NCBI GenBank assembly: GCA_022708385.1
Contig: JAKIYU010000115.1
Span: forward strand, 1-7,886
Reading direction: 5' to 3'
From: Bacteroidota bacterium
Lineage (GTDB): Bacteria; Bacteroidota; Bacteroidia; Bacteroidales; PXBB01
Length of the DNA stretch: 7,886 nucleotides
Shown: positions 1-6,600 of the stretch, one piece after another
Position numbering within the stretch: the first letter of the stretch is position 1
How the letters are laid out: every line of letters starts with the position of its first letter
The notes under the pieces: generated by a model
Databases searched by the model: none
The model's input: the letters and a program-made list of their open reading frames with translations, nothing else
What the model was told of the DNA's origin: nothing
Position numbers and translations under genes: made by a program

Positions 1-9
1 GACCTCTGA

Positions 10-609
10 TTTACGCAGCCTTCAGCGTTACAGGTTTATAGAAATTATGAAAATGCATTAAAGAATATAAATGCAACAGTCGTAGCCAAGGTATGTGAGC
101 CAAACAATTCAAATAATTTCTTATGTGCAAATATTGCAAAAGGGAACCAGGAAACCTGGGTAAAAATTGATGCCGGAGATGGTATCCGGACAGATTATTA
201 CGTGACCATAGTTGAAAAGGAAATTATGGAACAGGTGATTCAAGCAAACGACATGCTGAAGGCCTTAAATACGGATGGATTTATTGCTTTGAACATACTT
301 TTTGATGTAGGTAAATCAACAATTAAAAAGGAATCAGAGCCCATCATTGAGCAGATTTATTTGTTGTTGAAATCAAATCCCCAATTAATTATTTCTGTCG
401 AAGGCCATACCGATAATACCGGCAATGTGGAATCAAATAAGAAACTATCCGAGGCGCGCGCAAAAACGGTCATGGATACACTAATTGCCAAAGGAATTGG
501 CAAAGAAAGGTTATCATCCATTGGCTGGGGACAGGAAAAACCCGTTGCCGACAACAACACAGAAGAAGGTAAAGCAAAGAACCGGCGGGTTGTGATAGTG
601 AAGAAATGA
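10..609 (+). CDS. OmpA-family outer-membrane/peptidoglycan-binding protein, 5' part missing or frameshifted
   Basis: The frame is open from base 10, just after a TGA at 7-9, to the TAA-less stop TGA at 607-609. The first in-frame start-like codon, GTG at 202, cannot be the true start: the upstream stretch reads like protein (PSALQVYRNYENAL, then WVKIDAGDG, then YYVTIVEKEIMEQ), the usual linker region that precedes the OmpA domain in Bacteroidota OmpA-family proteins. The OmpA C-terminal domain lies at about 285-606. It has the FDVGKS strand, the EGHTDNTG motif (Asp codon 412-414), LSEARA (Arg codon 457-459), and the final AKNRRV. In this family that Asp and Arg bind the diaminopimelate of peptidoglycan, so the protein probably anchors the outer membrane to the cell wall. 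The N-terminal portion with the signal peptide is not in this frame. The family call is firm; whether the gene is intact is not. Confidence 0.85.
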   Translation, partial: FTQPSALQVYRNYENALKNINATVVAKVCEPNNSNNFLCANIAKGNQETWVKIDAGDGIRTDYYVTIVEKEIMEQVIQANDMLKALNTDGFIALNILFDVGKSTIKKESEPIIEQIYLLLKSNPQLIISVEGHTDNTGNVESNKKLSEARAKTVMDTLIAKGIGKERLSSIGWGQEKPVADNNTEEGKAKNRRVVIVKK

Positions 610-683
610 TTCATGGTTTAAGCAGGCACACACAATAGCGTTCAAAAGTGGGGTCAGAATTTAATCACCCGATAAACCAAGCC

Positions 684-1010
684 CTAAGTGAGTTTTAATG
701 ACTGGTTTAGCAACTCGACATTGAAATTAATTCTGGCATTCAGGGCTTTAAAAACCTTTAAGATTGTTTCAAAACGTGCATCGGTCAGGCTGTTTTCCAA
801 TTTAGAAATCTGAGACTTTTTAACACCAACCAAAGCGCCAAGTTCTTCTTGTGTTAAATTCCTTTCTTTTCTTGCCTTTTTAATGGCCTCACCAATAAGG
901 TCCAGGCGTAGTTCATTTTCAAATGCTTCACGTTTGGCACTCCCTCTTTCGCCAATATATTTATCGGTTACCTCGTCTAATGTGTATGTTTTAACTCCTT
1001 GCTTTTTCAT
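684..1010 (-). CDS. HigA-like XRE-family helix-turn-helix antitoxin/regulator
   Basis: A 108-residue protein, complete, with ATG at 1010-1008 and stop TAG at 686-684. Residues about 36-95 form a Cro/C1-type DNA-binding domain; LTQEELGALVGVKKSQISKL (52-71) covers the two HTH helices. The N-terminal extension (TLDEVTDKYIGERGSAKREAF) is typical of HigA-type antitoxins, which are normally the second gene of a toxin-antitoxin pair, behind a RelE/Gp49-like toxin. Here the bases upstream (1011-1207) are too short for a toxin and carry a promoter, and the gene's other neighbour is the convergent OmpA gene. It therefore looks like an orphan antitoxin or a stand-alone regulator. It may repress its own promoter and possibly the divergent ATPase promoter; that is inference. 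The XRE fold is certain; the antitoxin role is by resemblance only. Confidence 0.87.
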   Translation of the reverse strand: MKKQGVKTYTLDEVTDKYIGERGSAKREAFENELRLDLIGEAIKKARKERNLTQEELGALVGVKKSQISKLENSLTDARFETILKVFKALNARINFNVELLNQSLKLT

Positions 1011-1038
1011 AGCTTATTTTTTGAAATTAAACTTTTTA

Positions 1039-1070
1039 CAAAGATACAAGTTTCTTTATTAGGAAACAAA
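1039..1070 (-). promoter_or_regulatory. Bacteroidota-type promoter of the XRE gene
   Basis: Read on the minus strand, TTTG (1070-1067) is followed by a 20-base spacer and then TATCTTTG (1046-1039). This matches the Bacteroidota sigma-ABfr consensus TTTG-N19-21-TAnnTTTG exactly. The start of transcription would be near 1033, giving a leader of roughly 23 bases before the ATG at 1010. That leader is A/T-rich without a Shine-Dalgarno sequence, as is usual in the phylum. Confidence 0.72.
1050..1067. promoter_or_regulatory. Possible operator in the XRE promoter spacer
   Basis: GTTTC (1050-1054) and GAAAC (1063-1067) form a 5-bp inverted repeat with an 8-bp gap, lying between and touching the two promoter boxes of the XRE gene. 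It includes the word TTAGGAA (1059-1065), which recurs in the ATPase promoter palindrome. The position suits autorepression by the XRE protein. The repeat is short and could be chance in AT-rich DNA. Confidence 0.3.
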
Positions 1071-1123
1071 TATTTTTTTAAAAAAACTGCATCGCTACAA
1101 GGAAGCCCAACAGTATTACCCTG

Positions 1124-1165
1124 AAATTCCTAAAACTTTCAATTTTTGAATAGTTTTAGGAATTT
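1124..1165. repeat. 14-bp perfect inverted repeat (candidate operator) in the divergent intergenic region
   Basis: AAATTCCTAAAACT (1124-1137) is the exact reverse complement of AGTTTTAGGAATTT (1152-1165). Inside them TTCAA (1138-1142) and TTGAA (1146-1150) are also complementary, around a TTT centre with one unpaired T at 1151. The right arm lies between the -33 and -7 boxes of the ATPase promoter. The predicted transcript starts downstream, near 1182, so the palindrome more likely works as a protein-binding site in DNA than as an RNA hairpin. A transcriptional terminator is unlikely because no T-run follows on either side in the right place. Confidence 0.8.
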
Positions 1166-1177
1166 TGTGTAACTTTG
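1145..1177 (+). promoter_or_regulatory. Bacteroidota-type promoter of the AAA/DUF4143 ATPase gene
   Basis: TTTG (1145-1148), a 21-base spacer and TAACTTTG (1170-1177) fit the TTTG-N19-21-TAnnTTTG consensus. Transcription would begin at about 1182, some 25 bases before the ATG at 1208. The -33 box sits in the centre of the 1124-1165 inverted repeat, so a protein bound to the repeat would block RNA polymerase. Confidence 0.7.
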
Positions 1178-1207
1178 TCCTAAGAAATCGATTCCTGATA
1201 ATTCGGG

Positions 1208-2482
1208 ATGAGATTTAATGTGGTCTTAAAAAATTACACACAAATGAAAACAATTGCACGTAAACGTTACTTAGAAACACTTAGTGTTCTTAAAGACAAA
1301 AACCTGATTAAAGTTGCCACCGGTGTCAGGCGTTGTGGAAAATCAACTTTAATGACACAATTTCAGGACTTGTTGCGTAAAGAAAATGCCAGAGTTCCCA
1401 TTCTGGCAATCAATATGGATATGCCCGAATTTAGACTTTTAGCAGAAAAAAACCTGTCTGCCGGACAAGCAGGCTGGAAAGGGATTTACGATTACATCAT
1501 CAGGCGTTTAAAAAAAAACGTAACCAATTATGTGTTTATTGACGAAGTGCAAAACGTTCCCGAATTTGAAAAAATGTTGGAAGGCTTGTACGTTCACCCA
1601 AACATAGATTTGTACGTTACAGGTTCAAACGCATTTTTATTATCAAGCGAATTGGCCACTTTGCTTACTGGCAGAGCTTATGAAATAAATGTATTGCCTT
1701 TTTCTTTTGCTGAATATTTAGAGTTTACAGGCAAAACCGCAAATCCTGTCCGTGCTTTTGCTGAATATGTGCGTACAGGTGGCTTCCCAGAAGCTGTGCG
1801 GCTTTCAGCAGACGGGAATCATTATGTAAATGAATATTTGCAAACGGTTTTCAAAAATATTTACAACAACGATATTTCCAAGCGTTTTACTATTAATGCC
1901 AAAGAATCATATCACGAAGTTGTAACCTTCTTAATTGATTCAATTGGCTCAAGAGTTTCGGCAGGAAACATTGCCAAAGTTTTAACGACAAACAAAAAGA
2001 AAATTGACAACAAAACAGTGTCAAAGTACTTAGATACTTTGGTTGAAGCTTATTTGTTTTACAAAGTAAACCGCTACGACATCAAAGGCAAACAACATTT
2101 GGCAACGCAGGAAAAATACTATTTGGTGGATTTAGGTTTTCGCAACGCATTACTTGGAAAAGAATTGGCAAGCGATGCAGGCCATTTACTTGAAAATATA
2201 GTTTATCTTGAGCTAAAACGCAGAAACAATCAGGTATGGATAGGAAAAATAAACAATTTTGAAGTTGATTTTGTTGTGCGCAACAACGAAGGTTTTACAC
2301 AATACATACAAGTTGCTCAAACAGTACAAAACCCAACGACTTTGGAACGTGAAATAGCGCCATTTAACAGTATTGAAGACCACCACGAAAAACTTTTAAT
2401 CACAATGGACTACGACACAGGTACCTATAACGGAATTAAAAAAATAAATGCCATTGATTGGCTTATAAAGAACGAAAAATAA
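1208..2482 (+). CDS. AAA ATPase with C-terminal DUF4143 domain
   Basis: A complete 424-residue protein of the AAA_14/DUF4143 family. The N-terminal AAA domain has Walker A GVRRCGKS (39-46), Walker B YVFIDEVQ (108-115, with Asp112-Glu113), a sensor-like TGSNA (138-142) and LTGR (153-156). From about residue 210 the DUF4143 part follows: a winged-helix-like stretch (NIAKVLTTNKKKIDNKTVSKYL) and then a PD-(D/E)XK-like fold with EVDF (352-355) and YIQVAQ (366-371), where the usual catalytic Lys is absent. Cellular role is not known for this family, which is abundant and often multi-copy in Bacteroidota and archaea. The ATG at 1244 (MKTIARKRYLE) matches the usual family start better than 1208; neither has a Shine-Dalgarno sequence. 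The promoter at 1145-1177 allows both. It is divergent from the XRE gene, and the cupin gene follows after 76 bases. Confidence 0.9.
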   Translation: MRFNVVLKNYTQMKTIARKRYLETLSVLKDKNLIKVATGVRRCGKSTLMTQFQDLLRKENARVPILAINMDMPEFRLLAEKNLSAGQAGWKGIYDYIIRRLKKNVTNYVFIDEVQNVPEFEKMLEGLYVHPNIDLYVTGSNAFLLSSELATLLTGRAYEINVLPFSFAEYLEFTGKTANPVRAFAEYVRTGGFPEAVRLSADGNHYVNEYLQTVFKNIYNNDISKRFTINAKESYHEVVTFLIDSIGSRVSAGNIAKVLTTNKKKIDNKTVSKYLDTLVEAYLFYKVNRYDIKGKQHLATQEKYYLVDLGFRNALLGKELASDAGHLLENIVYLELKRRNNQVWIGKINNFEVDFVVRNNEGFTQYIQVAQTVQNPTTLEREIAPFNSIEDHHEKLLITMDYDTGTYNGIKKINAIDWLIKNEK

Positions 2483-2558
2483 GGTAAAGCCTTAGAATAT
2501 TTTTCATGTTTTAAATTAGTGTAAATACTATAATGCAGGTTAAAATAATATTATAAAT

Positions 2559-2936
2559 ATGGCAAACGATTTCAACTACAACCAACGCATGGACATTAAA
2601 TACGGCCATCAGACAGTAATCGACGTTAATGAAATGGTAAGGGAATGTGCCGATAAATGGTTTAATCAGACACTTACAAAAGTTAACGGAAGTGTTGTCA
2701 GAATTGGTATTATCGAAGGGGAGTACCACTGGCACAAACACGAGGAAGATGATGAATTTTTCTTTGTACTCAGCGGACAACTTTTTATTGATTTGGAAGG
2801 GCACACTATGGTATTGAATCCCCATGAGGGGGCCACTATTTCAAAAGGTGTTTTGCACCGGACAAGAGCACCCCAAAAAACGGTGATGCTTATGGTCGAA
2901 ACCGACACTATTGACCCGATTGGAAAATTGAAGTAA
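2559..2936 (+). CDS. Single-domain cupin protein
   Basis: A 125-residue cupin_2-type beta-barrel protein without a signal peptide, so probably cytosolic. Cupin motif 1 is complete: His59, His61, Glu66 and Gly73 in HWHKHEEDDEFFFVLSG. Motif 2 has GVLHRTRAP with His100, the expected fourth metal ligand; the Pro common before GV.H is replaced (ISKGVLH). A bound divalent metal is likely. The substrate cannot be inferred; relatives are annotated only as cupin-domain proteins. The Met at residue 11 (base 2589, MDIKYGHQTV) is where close relatives tend to begin and may be the real start. The gene lies 76 bases after the ATPase with no recognisable promoter of its own, so read-through from the ATPase is possible. 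The 163 bases after it (2937-3099) hold no gene I can support, only a weak promoter-like TATTTTTA at 3070-3077. Confidence 0.88.
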   Translation: MANDFNYNQRMDIKYGHQTVIDVNEMVRECADKWFNQTLTKVNGSVVRIGIIEGEYHWHKHEEDDEFFFVLSGQLFIDLEGHTMVLNPHEGATISKGVLHRTRAPQKTVMLMVETDTIDPIGKLK

Positions 2937-3099
2937 AAATCTTTTGCACTATTTATACCGGGATTAGAAAAATAACTGTCCTAAAAACAATTGAGTACCT
3001 GATTTCAAATCCCTTTAAACCATCCCTACAGTATTTTTTTCGTTTTCCTTGATATTCCCCCAAATATTGTATTTTTATCAAAAAATTTAATAAGCCGTT

Positions 3100-3669
3100 A
3101 TGATTATCATCGGAATTACCGGAACGCTGGGTGCAGGCAAGGGCACCATAGTCGAATACCTGACAGGGCAGATGCAGTTCAGGCATTACTCTGTAAGGGG
3201 TTACCTTATTGTGGAAATCAAAAAACGGGGCATGGAAGTAAACCGCGACTCTATGGTAAGCGTGGCCAACGAGCTCAGGCAGAAGCACAACCCCGCCTTC
3301 ATCATTGAGGAACTCTATCGTGAAGCGGTACGCTGCAACGAAAATGCCATCATCGAAAGCATACGCACCCCCGGTGAAATTGACATGCTACGCACACAAA
3401 AGAATTTTTACCTGCTGGCCGTCGATGCCGACCCCGAAGTTCGCTACAAACGCATCACCGAAAGAAAATCCGAAACCGACCACATCTCGTTCGAGACCTT
3501 TATCGAAAACGAAAAACGCGAAATGAGCAGCACTGACCCCAACAAGCAGAACCTCTCCGAATGCATTCGTCGCGCCGACTTTGTGGTAAACAACAATGGC
3601 TCCATGGAAGAACTCTACAGGCAGGTAGCCCAAATTTTCAATACCATCCGTGCCCAAATTAAATCCTGA
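3100..3669 (+). CDS. P-loop nucleotide-kinase-like protein (AAA_18 / UPF0200-like)
   Basis: A 189-residue cytosolic protein with an adenylate-kinase-type Walker A, GTLGAGKGT (8-16). It continues as in small kinases of the dephospho-CoA/nucleoside-monophosphate kinase fold: ESIRTPGEIDMLR (86-98), where relatives have a D-G-I-R motif; VDADPEVRYKRITER (108-122), like the lid with its arginines; and ADFVVNNNGSMEEL (159-172), the usual C-terminal ADY-I-N-G-T element. The phosphate acceptor is unknown; a nucleotide or nucleoside monophosphate is the plain guess. It is not a standard Adk, Cmk, Tmk or CoaE by its motifs. The ATG at 3100 begins directly at the first beta strand (MIIIGITG), as expected. 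Its stop overlaps the start of the protease gene by one base (TGATG, 3667-3671), so translation of the two is probably coupled. Confidence 0.82.
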   Translation: MIIIGITGTLGAGKGTIVEYLTGQMQFRHYSVRGYLIVEIKKRGMEVNRDSMVSVANELRQKHNPAFIIEELYREAVRCNENAIIESIRTPGEIDMLRTQKNFYLLAVDADPEVRYKRITERKSETDHISFETFIENEKREMSSTDPNKQNLSECIRRADFVVNNNGSMEELYRQVAQIFNTIRAQIKS

Positions 3670-6600
3670 TGTACAAAAAACTTATTTCCCTATTGCTTTT
3701 ATGCCTTACAGGGCATGCTGTGTTTACCCAGGTTCCCTATACCGGTAATGCAAAAAATGACACCTGCCCCGCTTTTATTAAACCCCTGAGCCCCCTCGAT
3801 TCACTGAGGTTGATGCAGGTGCCCGAACTCCAGGTGCCGCCGCTCTACAAATCGGTAAACGCACCGGTGCTGCCGGCCTCTGTCGATAACTCTACAAAAT
3901 CCCATTTTAGGCCCATTACTTCGCAAAGCGGTTACGAATGCGGGCAAACAGCCGGTATCGCTTTTGTGTTTACCTACGAAATAAACCGCCTGAGGAATTT
4001 CGCTTCCAACAGCCCTGCCCATCAGTATGCCACGCATTTTTCGTGGAATTTTCTCAACGACGCCTATAATTACAAAGGGGTAAGTTTTTTTGATACATGG
4101 GAAATAACCAGGCTGTGCGGCAACCCCAATGTCCTGGAATACGGGGGAACCCTTGATTACGGTGGCGAAAAGCGCTGGATGAGCGGCTACACTGAATATT
4201 ACAGCAGTATGAAAAACAGGATTTCGGGAGTTTATGGCATACGCTGCGACTCTCCTGAAGGTCTCGACATACTTAAATACTGGTTTTTCGACCACCTCGA
4301 AGGCTCAAACACAGGCGGCATAGGCTGCCTGTATGCACAGTATTGCTCCCCCGATGCCACCTTGCCCGCAGGCACTCCCGAAGCCGGCAAAGCCCTTATT
4401 TCCTTTTGGGGCCCCAGCCCGTCGCACGCCTGGACTATCTGCGGATACAACGACTCCATAAGGTACGACTACAACAACGATGGCCAGTACACCAACGATG
4501 TAGATATCAACGGTGACGGCATTGTGGATATGAAAGACTGGGAAATCGGTGGCCTCAAACTCTGCAATAACCTCGTGGGTCCCAGCTGGGGTAACAGTGG
4601 CTTTGCCTATATGATGTACAAATCGCTGGCCGACAATATAGGTAGCAACGGCATTTGGAACCATACCCTCTATGTGGTCAAAGCAAAGGAAACACAGGAA
4701 CCCCAGGCAACGTTTAAAGTTACTCTCAAACACGATAAGAGAAACCAGATTAAGGTTATTGCCGGTGTCAGCACCCAGACCAATGCAACCAAACCCGATG
4801 TCAGGCTGGAGTATCCCATCTTTAATTTTCATGGGGATGCCCTTTACATGCAGGGAGGCCAGACCGAAGCCGACAAGACCATTGAGTTCGGCCTCGATGT
4901 CACACCGTTGCTCAGCGGGATTAACAGCGGGCAGCAGGCCACGTTTTTCCTCGAAGTCATTGAGAAAGACACGGGTACTGTGGGCACCGGTACAGGCTTC
5001 ATTAACAGCTTCAGCCTGGTGGATTATACCACGGGATTTCCGCAGCAGACCAATTACCCCGTTACCAATGTGTTCATTACCAATAATGATACAACCTGCC
5101 TCGGCATAAGCCATACGTTCAACTTCAGCAAGGTGAACATACCGGCCGATAGTATGAATGCCCTGGTATATAACCCTTACAGTCACCAGCTTAATGCTAC
5201 AGCAGGCTCCCCGCCTTATAAGTGGGACTTCTGCCTCGATTATGCCGAAAGTGTTACAAATGAACCATTCCCTGCGGTTACTGCCCAGCAGTTGAACACA
5301 TCCTCCTTGGGCTATGCGGCCAAAGACCTGAGTTTCAGCTTCCCGTTCTATGGCAGGACCTATAACAAAATATTCATTTACCCCAATGGATTCATCAAAT
5401 TCGACAATGCCCTTTACACCTTTCCTTATCTCATAGATAGCGACCTCCTCTTCCGCAGTCACCGCATCATTGCGCCCTTTTTGGCCATACTGACTTACGG
5501 GGCAGGTTTGGGCATCTGGTGCGAGGAGGGGCCCGGCGCTATGACAGTGCGCTGGAAAGCCCGCATCAGCGGACAGGTTACCTCCAATGTGAATGTGGCG
5601 GTGAAGCTTTATGAAAGCGGGAAAATTGAATTTTATTACGGGGCTGTCAACATGACGGGAAACTGGCTTTCGGCTCTGTCGGGTGGAGACCAGGTAACAT
5701 TGATGTACACCCAGCTGTCCAATGCCTTTACCACCAACACCACCGATCGAAAAATTACACTGCTGCCGCCCGATTATCCCGCTGGGATGGCGCTCAGCGA
5801 ATCCGGCCTGTTCACAGCACTTCCCGTGCGGTACCACAATACCACCATTAAAGTTAAGGTTACCGATAACAACAACATCACGGCGGTACGCAGTATTCCC
5901 TTCAAAACATCCGGTTTGCTGATTAATTACAGTCCCATAGCCGGAAACGATACCTTGATAAACCCCGGCGATACCGCAAAACTTTCTGTAAAAGTCAGAA
6001 ATATAAGCGCCACAACATTCTCTACTGCCGGCCTGCTGCTGCAGTCACAGGATACGCTTATACAGATAACTGATTCAACAGGCAGTTTTACAAACCTGAA
6101 TGCCGGCGACAGCATTGTGCTGCAGGATGTCTTTGCTTTTACAGTTTCTAACCAGATACACGACGGCCATTTTATTGACATGACCATACATGTAATGACA
6201 CCACAGGATACATTCAGCAGGGATATTTCCTTAAGGGCCAATTCGTATGAAATTACTACGGGTAATGTCATTTTCTCCGACGGCAACAACAACATCCTTG
6301 AACCCGGTGAAACAGCCGCGATGATTCTCGAAATAAAAAACACCGGCGGAGCCGCCGCAAGCAACCTCAACCTGACGCTGACCACGGCAGATCCGTACAT
6401 CACACTCAACCCTTCCACGGCTTATATAGATACCTTGTTGCCCGGTACTTCGAAAAATGCCTTTTTTATCATCACCACATCACCAGCTATTCCATCGTAT
6501 TACATTGTTGTGCTTAATCTGGCGATTACAGGTAGTAACAACTTTTCATACAATACCAGCGTTTTTATCGAAATTGGCAGTACTATGGAGGATTTTGAAA

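Noticed and set aside
674..708. AAACCA/TGGTTT pair near the XRE stop as a terminator hairpin
   Set aside because: Six-base stem with a 23-base loop and no following T-run on either strand; not convincing as a terminator.
1063..1149. Plus-strand peptide-like stretch ending LHRYKEAQQYYPEIPKTFNF before TGA at 1147
   Set aside because: It looks like the C-terminus of a protein and is less AT-rich than its surroundings, but the frame is closed at 1060 by TAG, has no start, and overlaps the palindrome. It may be a gene scar; too short to support.
2483..2558. AAGG/CCTT hairpin after the ATPase stop as a terminator
   Set aside because: Only four base pairs and no T-run directly after it; read-through into the cupin gene is as likely.
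3049..3077. Promoter before the kinase gene (CTTG, 18-base gap, TATTTTTA)
   Set aside because: Both boxes deviate from TTTG and TAnnTTTG and the spacing is short. A promoter is expected in 2937-3099, but this one is too weak to annotate.
3669..3740. Lipoprotein signal (Cys12 in the leader of the protease)
   Set aside because: The residues before Cys12 (LLLL) lack the small residue needed for a lipobox, and the hydrophobic core continues past it; a normal signal peptide fits better.
4305..5837. Long open frame of 510 codons on the minus strand
   Set aside because: It is fully inside the protease gene, is antisense to it, and its translation has no recognisable domain; the plus frame has a signal peptide, active site motifs and a T9SS domain.
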